From Parachlorella kessleri (lineage: Eukaryota > Chlorophyta > Trebouxiophyceae > Chlorellales > Chlorellaceae), in assembly GCA_001598975.1 (NCBI GenBank), contig BBXU01000675.1:1-13697 (forward strand): a DNA stretch of 13,697 nucleotides, in the 5' to 3' direction. The number at the start of each line of letters is the position of its first letter. Positions within the stretch are counted from its first letter, which is position 1. The notes beneath the pieces were generated by a model. It searched no databases. It was not told the DNA's origin and saw nothing but the letters and a program-made list of their open reading frames with translations. Positions 1 to 8,208 of the stretch are shown one piece after another. The position numbers and the translations under genes were made by a program.

Positions 1-27
1 CCCCCACCACACACACACCACACACCA

Positions 28-59
<32 letters not shown>

Positions 60-1312
60 CCCCGTTCCCCCACTTGTCACCCCCACCACCGCCGTGGTCT
101 GCCCGCACCTTGCGGAAAGGTCCTTGGAGGCGACCGCCACCCACTGGCTGTCAGCGCTCCAGTCCAGGTCTGTCACGTCGGCGTGGCAGTGGCCGTAGGT
201 ACGGTGCAGTTCCATGGGGGCCATCGTCTTGGCCAGGCTGGGCGCCTTCCAGATCTGCACAGAGGGGCGGGCAGCACTGCCACCGCGCATACTCTGGCTG
301 GCTGGACAAGAGAGCTGCACTATTCACCAGGCTGTCCCGTGGGCGCCAGTGTCGTCAGCACAGGGGCAGGCACCACTGCACCCATAACAGGAACCCTAGG
401 TTGCTCAGCTGCAGCGTCCACCCGAGGGTGTCATTAGCCATGGCCTTGGCTCCTCCCAGGTCTTTGAATGACATGAGCCCCTACAGAAGTGTCCAACCCC
501 CGATCAACACCAGGTACGGCTTTCGCATCTGCTGCGCACGAACGGGCGACAGCAGCCAATGAGGCTAGTACAAGCCACAGCCTGCGAGCAGAGTGCTGTG
601 ATCCCGGACGTGGCAATGAGCAGTAAGCCTGGCAACTGGGCAGAAAGGATTTGCTGATGGGACTGATCTGTGCAAGTCTCCTCAGTGGACCCATCATGCA
701 AACTACTCACCGACTACACAAACCCAACACACTAAATCTGGCATACGAGACACGGCCAGCACAACGGCCCACTGGCCGCTCCGCCTTGCATACCACTCTC
801 TATGGGCTGGCTACCACTGTATTCTGGACACCATATCCAAGATTCATCACCCACCTGTAAAAGCCTGCCCACGGCACAGGCTACGTACTTGCCGTCTGGG
901 CTGAACTTGGCTGCCCTGACTGCCGCCTTGAAGCTGAAGTGGTGGAGCAGCGCCCGGCGCTTGCGGTTTATAAGCAGCGCCCGGCCGTCCTGGTCTATGG
1001 AGAGAAGGAGCCGACCATCGGGGCTGACGCAGATGGTGCGGATCTGCTTGCCGTTCTCGAAGGGCAGGGTGGAGGAGGTGCTTTGCACCAAGTTAATCTG
1101 CACCAAGCAGCAGACGCCCAGGCCTGTCGCACTCGCCCTGGACCGTTTATTCTAACCTAGAGACAAGCTGATATACCACTGTCAACGACTCCTCGTCACT
1201 AACTTACCTGGGACACCCTGTTTCCGACTGGCGTGAGCAGTTCATCTCCCTGAATCAGCAAGTTACCTCCTCTGTACGGGGCTCCCAACAAGCTCGAGAA
1301 TTGAAAATTCAT
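1..1312 (-). CDS. PWP2: PWP2/UTP1-like WD40 protein of the U3 snoRNP, 5' part only
   Basis: This is the N-terminal part of periodic tryptophan protein 2, a WD40 subunit of the UtpB module of the small-subunit processome. That complex acts in the nucleolus on the 5' region of pre-rRNA. Three exons are visible: 1312-1208, 1097-855 and 254-109. They are joined by GT-AG introns of 110 and 600 bp, and a third donor (108/107) opens an intron that leaves the window. The exons give 164 residues plus two bases. The start matches the family closely, with MNFQFSSLLGAPYRGG followed by a PVGNRVSQ motif. Further on come SPDGRLLLSIDQDGRALLIN, RRALLHHFSFK and FSPDGKYVA, then a second WD unit ending SKDLSAR. 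The ATG at 1312-1310 has A at -3 and agrees with family N-termini. Full-length members have about 900 residues, so most of the gene lies to the left. The family call is firm; expression is inferred. Confidence 0.93.
9..58. repeat. (CA)n microsatellite in PWP2 intron 3
   Basis: A CA dinucleotide tract with a few CCA interruptions at its left end and a pure run from about 31 to 58. On the gene strand it is (TG)n and begins about 50 bp downstream of the donor at 108/107. The left end of the window is cytosine-rich, so the tract may continue outside. Confidence 0.9.
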
Positions 1313-1317
1313 GCTTG

Positions 1318-1359
1318 CTAGTTACTGGGTGTCCTAAGGTACGTCCAGTTACATGTCAT
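1318..1359 (-). promoter_or_regulatory. Possible upstream ORF before PWP2
   Basis: An ATG at 1359-1357 opens a 13-codon frame (MTCNWTYLRTPSN) that ends in TAG at 1320-1318, five bases before the PWP2 start codon. Further ATGs lie just upstream: one is in frame with this ORF and another opens an 8-codon frame ending in the TAA that overlaps 1351-1349. If transcription starts upstream of here, the leader carries overlapping uORFs. The transcription start is unknown. Confidence 0.3.
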
Positions 1360-1424
1360 GCCAGAGTGCATGCATGCGCTTCATCAAAGCTCGAAGTAGA
1401 CAACACGAATGCCTTGCAAAACTT

Positions 1425-1431
1425 CTATATA
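1425..1431 (-). promoter_or_regulatory. TATA-like element upstream of PWP2
   Basis: On the gene strand the sequence reads TATATAG, about 115 bp before the PWP2 ATG. The distance suits a short leader containing the uORFs, but TATA-like strings are common and nothing else supports it. Confidence 0.25.
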
Positions 1432-2024
1432 CTGGTTTGTGCCGGAAAGCCGTTTGCGAACTGCAAAATCGCAGCACGGTGATGGGGGTGCACGATCGGT
1501 AATTCACACTTGTGGGGGTTTCCCCTTGGACAGAGAACAGAGCCCGCCGCCCGCAGTGGTGCCTGCCTTATAAGCAGCCTGCGTACCTGATGCTGGGTTT
1601 TATGCGACGGAACATTGCACACCCGTGTTGCAGGGTTGTCGACCTAGCAGCTGAGCTGGGTACGGGAACCCTTATAGAATGCCCAGCATCCATCCAAGTC
1701 TCAGGCGGCTAGCAAGATTGCATCACTATATCATAAAGTATTTGCCAATATTAAATGCACGATGAAGACTGCAACGCAGAGCTGACAAACGGGGGAACAC
1801 AAATTGGCAACAGCGCAAGGCTTAGCGCTCATCCTGACCCACGGCCAAGCCTGCAAAGTTTTCCAAGCGCTGACGCTCGGCAAGGCTACGTGGTGCACAT
1901 TGCAATCTTAAACAGTGGTCCTACATCACTGTGACCTGCCTAGCCTCGGAGAAAAGGCTGCCTTTAGTCTCTGGCCAACACACACATGATGGGGTGATGC
2001 TCAGACATTTGTTGAACGTTTAAA

Positions 2025-2095
2025 GGCTGCAATGGTGCGCGCACACTGTTGAGTTTTCAGGGGCTGCGTTGGTGCGCAACCCCTGTTGAGTTTTC
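2025..2095. repeat. Two-copy 37-bp tandem repeat downstream of the transporter
   Basis: Positions 2025-2058 and 2062-2095 are two 34-bp copies separated by three bases. Both start GGCTGC, share GGTGCGC in the middle, and end with CTGTTGAGTTTTC. Differences are confined to a few bases in the middle. The repeat begins about 50 bp past the stop codon at 2144 on the gene strand, so it is probably in the 3' UTR. Confidence 0.85.
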
Positions 2096-2143
2096 GTTCC
2101 CCAAGTTCCCTGCCCTCCTCTCCTAGGCGTCCCACCACCTCCC

Positions 2144-5100
2144 TCAGTGGGGGTTGCCCTGCAGCCGCTTGTGCTCCCGGTCCCTGGCCGGCATGTAGAA
2201 CAGGCCGTACCCCCGCCAGCGCTCATAGCGCGACAGGTGCCGTGGGTTGGTGGCCTCCCCGTGGTAGTTGTGGTACTGCCCCGACAGCAGGTAGCGGTTC
2301 ATCCTGTCTATCTCGTGGAGGTCCAGGCCGGTGGTGTTGGGCAGGAAGAGGGCGGTGAGCAGGAAACCCACCGCACCGGCGCCGGCACAGGCATAGAACG
2401 TCGCACGCGCTGACACCTGCATGGCGGAGTGTCAAGGGTCGTGCTTGCCAGGCTGCTCAGCTGTGGGTCTCGCCCTGTATGGTGTTTATGCCTGGAGGAC
2501 ACAACGCCGCACCTGCACTTTCTCTGCCTCGGCTAGACAACTGAAACGCAGCGTGGTATTACGCGCAGCCGCAGCGCACCCGTGTGAATGCAATAGCGGC
2601 CGCCAGTGCGCCCAGCTGGCCGCAGGCAGCAGAGGCCCCGTGGAAGAAAGAGCGGACGGCGGTGGGGTAGACCTCTCCAGCCACCAGCCACGTGGTGCAG
2701 TTGGGGCCAAACTGGTTGAAGAAGGAGCTCAGGAAGTAGAGCAGCTGCAGCAAGAGCAGGGCCTGCGCCTCGTGTCAAGGTATTGATTTTGACAAGAAAT
2801 GTGCGGGGCGCTGAGCAGCTAGTGGACCATCAGTAAAGCCCAAGGTCACTTGATACATATGATAGCGGGCTGTAAACGGCCACCTCGCGCTAGGGGCACT
2901 GTGCGCCAGCAGGCTGCATGCATTCCGTTCACACACAGATTGACTGGGGCAACAGTGCTACCGCCACTGCTGCTGCCTGCTCCTGCTGCTAGTCCCACCT
3001 GAAAGGCCCAGACGGCTTGATCCAGGAGCGTGTGGTAGAGGGCGCCGCACAGCAAGTACAGGAGGCACAGCATGGCGAAGCCCAAGGTCTGGCAGCGCAC
3101 CCGACCCCACTGTGGCAGGTCCATGGTGAAGGCGGCCACATAGTCTGCATAGACAGGGCAGGGCGGTGGAGGTGCTAACAGTTCACACCCCATTGCCTAT
3201 CCTGCAACTGCTCCCAGGCAACCAAAACAAAACCCGGTTCCCTACCGGCATCGTGGAGCTACAATCAAGGGCTCCTTCAAACATACAGGGTGTTAGCTTA
3301 AGGCAAACACAAATCAGAACAATGATGAGCGCACATCCTACGAGCGCCACAGCCGAGTTGAGAAGGGTCCACTGCTTGTTCTTGAACTGGGAGATGCTGC
3401 CCCCCGAGATAACCCTGCATAGCCCAGTTGGGGAGTCATTGCGGGCCAGGACCGGAAGAGTTCATCACACACAATTGTTGGTTATCCGATTCATGACGTA
3501 GCATGAGCTGCTGCTGCTGCTGCAAGCTGTGGTGCTGAATTGCAGCTGTGCACCTGGACAGATACACGCACTCACATATAGTAAGACAGCTGTGGGCGGG
3601 CCACTTCAAGGTGGTGGCAGGAGGCATGGGGCACGCTCCCTGCAAGCCACGGATGTGCCCGTCGCGCCGGCCGCTAGCTAACTCACTCTATGAACTTGCT
3701 CATCTGCAGCTTGTTGCCGTAGAAGATGACGTCGTTGCATAGCCAGGCCAGGCAGGTGACCAGCAGGCGGGGCAGGTAGAACCGCAGGATGACCCAGTAC
3801 TCCGAGGAGTGGTGGCCCAAGGTGACCTACACACATGGGCAGCGCTGTCACAGTGGGTGGGAACATAATCCAAAACCTGGCGCCGTCAGGTGTTCAGCTT
3901 AAAACTCAAAACTAGGTCCACGTCTTGCTGTCAGATGCAGTGCGTCAGGCTGTACATGACTTGCTGTGTTATGCTCCTCAATCACAGGCTCCTTTTTGTA
4001 AGGTTGCAGCATCAGAAGCATGCAAGACACATGGGGCCATTGGGACTGTGGGTGGCGGCCTCACCCACCCCCTGCTGCTCCCAGTGGGTCTTCATGTCCT
4101 GGCGCTCCGCGGTCCACACGGCTGATTCCCGCAGCCGCAGCCACCGGTACACCGCCACCCCTAGGCAAATCGCGGCCCCCACCCCAAACTGTACTCTCCA
4201 GGTGATCTCAGCCTGCAGTCACCCCATGGCAGCAACAACGGCTTATAATTTATGTGCAAGAGTTGACCGGAAAGGCAGCTTGCATCACACCAGAAGAGCG
4301 CTGTTCAGTACTGAGTGTCTTCCCTGCTGGCACTGAATGGGCGATGCTGGTGAAGCCCCTGTCGGGATTTAGCACTGTCCACCCTCACAACAAACTGTAA
4401 AGTGTAGCCACAGTCCACCCGTCCGGACGGGTGGTGCATGCCACTCAAAACTGCTACTTGGACCTTGTTGTTTGTGGGCATAATATGTCTGGCATTTTGT
4501 TGACCCCGCTTGGGGGCACGGGAGCATGGTCAGGAGGCGGCACGATGTTAGCCTTAGACTAGATTAGCCACAATTCACCTGTGTGGAGTCCACAGCTGAT
4601 GTGGCGCCCTGCGCTGCCAAGAGGATGAGGATGACCAAGGTGTTGACTAGGTTACCCCAGCCCTGCAGCCCACAAACAAACACTGGGCCTTGCGGCTTCT
4701 AGATCCCAATGCAACATGCACTTTTGGAGTGTCCAAAACTCAGCACAGGCATTCCACCCATCTGCATAGTCCAGCAGGAGACACCATGGCAATCCCTGGC
4801 ACACCCAGGCAGGCAGGCAAGAATGCCAGCAAGGGGGCACCCGCCACTGCCACGCCTGCCTCTCACACCCACCCCAGCCCAGCCTGCCTGTGCACCTGCT
4901 GGGAGAAGGTGAGCACGACCGCCCTGCCGCGGTGCTTGCGCGTGTCCTTGCTGCCCTCCGCCCGCTCCGCCGCGGAGCTGGAGGCCATGGGGTACTCACC
5001 ACCCACACCCACACCTGCACCAGCAGCGCCAGCGGTCATTGTAACACGCTCACTTGCTCCTAACGAGGCCTGCAATTGTACCGCCCGTTCTGACTCCTGC

Positions 5101-6264
5101 TGCTTTGATGCTTTGCAGCTTTCATCCCGACAAAGGCAAGGGTCATACGGGGGTACAATACACCCGGCTCAATCCCGGCCCATGTGCACATCGGTATTGC
5201 TGGGCTAGTTTGTGCACCCTTCCACCCCCCAACGCCTTCGAGGCCAGCTACAGCTCTCATCGACTTTTGAGGGTGAAACCAGGCCTGTGGGATGTTCCCC
5301 ATATGCCGCCGGCGGTCTGCTGCGAGTACATTACCTAGCGGGTAATGTACTCACAAGGAAGTGCGGGGTACTTACCAAAGAAGAAGAGGGCAAATAGCAG
5401 CACAGCTAGGAACTGTGAATCGCTGCTGCCATAGGCGCCTGTCAGCAGGACGGCGCCCACGGTCATGATGGAAATCGTCAGCCTGCTGCCCCACATGCGG
5501 CCAATCAGGTCTCCAGCAAAACCCAGGGCCAGCATCCCCAGGATGATCCCTGCAGCAGTGCACCAATCGCCACATTTGCATGGCACCATGACGGGTCTTA
5601 GTGTAGACAATACAAGGTTGGTATCCACGTGAGGTGGAGGCCTACAACTTTAGCGCTGCCTGGCCCCATGTTATCGGCAGTGGGAATTACCCACTTACCG
5701 CATATCTGTGCGTAGGTTACTGAGTCAGCAGCCGACTGGGAGCAGCTGCGAGGCTCTGTCTCCCCAAAGCAGCTGGGGTACTGGATGGCAAGGAGGGGCT
5801 GTATGTTGCCGATGGCAAAGATCTGCACTTGTCCAGCAGCGCATGCAAACTCTCTTGGCTCCAGAGGCACTACCACACTCACACCAGCCAGGCAAGGATG
5901 AGGAAGCCCATGATTTGGGTAACCCAGACACAGCGGCAGCTGCACGCATGGCAAACATCTCCTCCCCCTAATGAGGAACGCCGTAAAGCACCATATCAAG
6001 ACACTGGCAGCATGCAAGCTGTGCAGCTGTCATTTATTTCTGCCATTGAATTTTATGCATTATCAACCCCAGATCCCGTACGCACAGTGTAGGCCTCGCC
6101 AAACATGCCCATGCCTGGCACCGCCCAGCTAGCCCACCACCGCAGGAAAGCCACCAACGGGTTGGGGTGGCGTGGTGGGAGCACATGCAGGTCCCTGCTT
6201 GTAAGGTGGATGCGGCTGATGGTCCGCAGCTCTGACGGGTGCAGGTGCCGCAGGTGCACGCTGA
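2144..6264 (-). CDS. Major facilitator transporter, PHT1/PHO84 (phosphate:H+ symporter)-like
   Basis: A 12-helix MFS permease, probably in the plasma membrane. Firm exons are 6264-6086, 5822-5699, 5549-5376, 5014-4896, 4662-4579, 4212-4069, 3826-3687, 3414-3335, 3144-2999, 2762-2580 and 2416-2144. Phases agree at all ten GT-AG introns and give 547 residues to a TGA. Helix 1 contains GMGMFGEAYT (50-59) joined to IFAIGNIQPLL. A loop with two cysteines follows, then the MFS motif GDLIGR after helix 2. The family signature GGEYPM is at 163-168. Residues corresponding to the phosphate site of the fungal symporter PiPT are present: Y166, Q197/198, W302, D306, Y310 (spacing W-x3-D-x3-Y) and N417 in FGPN. 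The C-terminus has FLPNTTGLDLHEID and a YHG...NPRHLSRYER tail known from algal and fungal relatives. The substrate could be phosphate or another solute; the fold is certain. The N-terminus is treated separately. Confidence 0.9.
3507..3523. repeat. (CTG)n trinucleotide tract in a transporter intron
   Basis: About five perfect CTG units, reading CAG on the gene strand. The tract lies inside the 272-bp intron between the exons ending at 3687 and starting at 3414. It is non-coding here. Confidence 0.8.
4415..4434. repeat. Perfect 20-bp palindrome in a transporter intron
   Basis: The sequence CCACCCGTCC is followed directly by its exact reverse complement GGACGGGTGG, with no loop. It lies within the 366-bp intron 4578-4213. 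The bases just outside (T on both sides) do not pair, so the arms are exactly 10 bp. Confidence 0.9.
5324..5352. repeat. Perfect 12-bp inverted repeat with 5-nt loop in a transporter intron
   Basis: GAGTACATTACC (5324-5335), spacer TAGCG, then the exact complement GGTAATGTACTC (5341-5352). The hairpin sits in the 361-bp intron 5375-5015, starting about 22 bases after the donor at 5375/5374 on the gene strand. No mismatch occurs in the arms. Confidence 0.92.
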
Positions 6265-6470
6265 CTGCAGGGCATGCAACCGTGTTGTAGGTGTGCAAGA
6301 CGGCCCGGGGTAGTGCCAGCCGGCACAAAGAAAACCTTGGACATCAGATGTGTGAAAAGTAAGCACAGCCAAAAAAACTGCAGTACGCGTTGTGGCTGCA
6401 GGCGCTCTTTGTTCGCTCTCAGTCAGCAGGTCCCAAACAATCAGGAGTGTCCCCTTGCCTGAGCTCTCAC

Positions 6471-6627
6471 TGGAACGAGCGGCTTCACTTTGACACACAC
6501 TGTGCTCAATTACCACGCCGTCCAGTGACGGGCCCCTCCCGGTCTGACAGGCATGCTGACAGGAGTGAGCCTCTTTGGAAGGCCCGCCGTTTGTTGCAGT
6601 GGTGGCTGGCCTGCCAGTTGCCTCCAT
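6471..6627 (-). CDS. Predicted first coding exon of the MFS transporter
   Basis: The exon beginning at 6264 lacks an upstream in-frame ATG before a stop, and its acceptor needs a partner ending in phase 1. An ATG at 6627-6625, in the good context AACGATGG, opens a frame that stays open for more than 500 bp. A donor with GTGAGAG follows at 6470/6469. Joining 6471 to 6264 keeps frame through a split Ile codon and adds 53 residues, making about 600 in total. The extra segment is polar (starting MEATGRPATTATNGG) and matches nothing I know, which fits a cytoplasmic N-terminal tail. Other donors are possible and the true first exon could lie elsewhere. Confidence 0.35.
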
Positions 6628-7218
6628 CGTTATTTCGAGCAGCAGACACCGCAACGCCACGCCTCGGAAATAGTCCAAACAGCGTTGAAGGCTTTCAAGC
6701 GACCTAAGAACGGGCAGCGTGCCTGAGGCATGGCTAGTTGGCAAAGGCCACGTCGTGCGTCACGACGGGCACAGCAGCAGCTCTTTCTGGGGATAGTGTT
6801 CTCAACCGATCAGTGCTTGTACGACAACGCGGCCGACGTGAGACGGCTGACTGTCACAACCCCGAAACACTGGTACACCATGCAAGCTTGGCATGCACAA
6901 AGCAGCGCGCTAGAGCCTTAGTTCTCAGAATATGGTTTGTCGAGGCTGGGCAATTAAATCCAGCATCAAGTGTGGCTACCAGGTTTAAGCTCGGCAAGCA
7001 AAGTATGGGGCTTGTTTGAGAGTCTGAGCCAGTAGACCACTCCACAGTGACGACGGTGACAACCCCATGCTAGGATTAATCCGTCATAGAGAACCTTAAT
7101 AGGCCAGCACCACAAGTTTAAGGAGCAGTTTTGAGTGCAACAGCTGCAAACACCAAGAGTGTATCACAGCATCTATATCAAACGACACAACACCCACACA
7201 AGACCCAACGTCTGCAGC
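6628..7218 (-). other. Spacer between AP-4 beta stop and transporter start
   Basis: This roughly 590-bp stretch holds the AP-4 beta 3' UTR and the transporter promoter. No exon with recognisable protein similarity appears on either strand. I found no TGTAA poly(A) signal on the gene strand. The stretch 7060-7140 is comparatively AT-rich. If the predicted first exon at 6627 is wrong, an alternative N-terminal exon could lie here. Confidence 0.6.
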
Positions 7219-8208
7219 CTAGAAGGATACTAGGCAGTTGCGAAGTGCTTCGAGCACGCAGTCTGCCGCTGCTGTGTCATCAGACTTGACAATGACAGCC
7301 GCTTGGTTGGCCCCCGTGGTAATTGTAACCTGTGTCACAACCGCGAAGGAACATCAGAGGCTCAGATGTGACCATGGACTAGAAGAGAAGAGAAAAATAG
7401 GGAGCAGAAGTTGTAGCTGCTTGAGATACCTACCCTTGCTGACACCATACGCTAACATGGTGCTCCTGCAGATACAGACTCAGTTGGAATGGCATGTCAT
7501 GTTCCCACACTCAATGATAGGCATCCTGCTGACACCCACAGCATCCTTACACGCCGCCCTGCCAAACCCCAGCTCAGCCAATCCCCAGACCGCATCACCT
7601 ACCTGCCACTATGCACAAACAGGTACCAAGATACCCTGGCAGTCCTGCAACCGGCGTCAAGAAGCCTAGCACCACCGAAAAAGTACCACTCTTACCTGCG
7701 CGAGGATGTGGGAGCCTGTCCCAGACCGCTGGGCATGGAATAGGAAGCGGTAGGGCGGCGGGCCGCCCTCCCGGGGCGTTGCAAAGCTGACCACGTTGGC
7801 CTGCGCTATGTGCGCTATGAAATCCTGCAGCCAGCAAGGCACTGCCAGCCCTGCATTACTACTGGTGGTGCCCTGCACTGAGACGGACAGGAAATTGAGA
7901 AGGCGAGCGCGGAAGCCTGACCTCGAGCCTAGGCCCAAAAAATGACCCTCATTCAATTAAGCCAACCTAACCTTGGTTCCAGCCCCAGGACTCTGCGCAT
8001 GGGAGACGCCCACACCTCGACACTTTCATCACTGGCTACACAGTAAAGTCACCCAGGGACCTTGCAGGGCATGGCGACCAAAAAGTGCCTGGGCAGTTGG
8101 GCTCACCCGGTGCCCGTTAGCTGCAATTGCGGTAGTCGAGGCTGCGCTCAAGCCCTGCTGGAAGGACTTGGCCAGCGGGTTCCAGGCCACCCAGAGCTGC
8201 TGGAACTC
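7219..8208 (-). other. AP-4 beta ear (beta-adaptin appendage, C-terminal subdomain)
   Basis: Three exons, 8208-8107, 7824-7696 and 7329-7219, give the last 113 residues. They contain FQQLWVAW, DFIAHIAQANVVSFATP, PYRFLFHAQ and a final strand-helix segment ending ADCVLEALRNCLVSF before TAG. This matches the short single-subdomain ear of AP-4 beta, not the two-part ear of AP-1/2 beta, whose N-terminal sandwich is absent. That supports the AP-4 assignment. Confidence 0.88.

Larger units (their letters stand above)
1313..2143 (-). other. Spacer: transporter 3' region and PWP2 upstream region
   Basis: These 831 bp contain no coding exon that I can recognise on either strand. They must hold the 3' UTR of the transporter, which stops at 2144, and the promoter and 5' UTR of PWP2, which starts at 1312. 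The right end has a two-copy 37-bp tandem repeat. The left end has a TATA-like element and short upstream ORFs. Parts of 1720-1760 are AT-rich. The only TGTAA on the gene strand (the green-algal poly(A) signal) is at 1353-1349. That is too close to the PWP2 start to assign to the transporter with confidence. Confidence 0.6.

Noticed and set aside
1246..1266. A 21-bp intron within the first PWP2 exon
   Set aside because: Reading straight through keeps frame and gives YRGGNLLIQGDELLTPVGNRV, which matches the family better, and 21 bp is implausibly short.
4690..5208. A 172-codon plus-strand open frame
   Set aside because: It is the antisense shadow of the GGEYPM exon of the transporter and surrounding introns.
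5886..5945. Hydrophobic minus-strand stretch VWVTQIMGFLILAWL as a possible transporter exon
   Set aside because: No donor/acceptor pair gives compatible phase with the exons on both sides. Direct joining of 6086 to 5822 gives GMGMFGEAYT-IFAIGNIQPLL, which matches helix 1 of the family.
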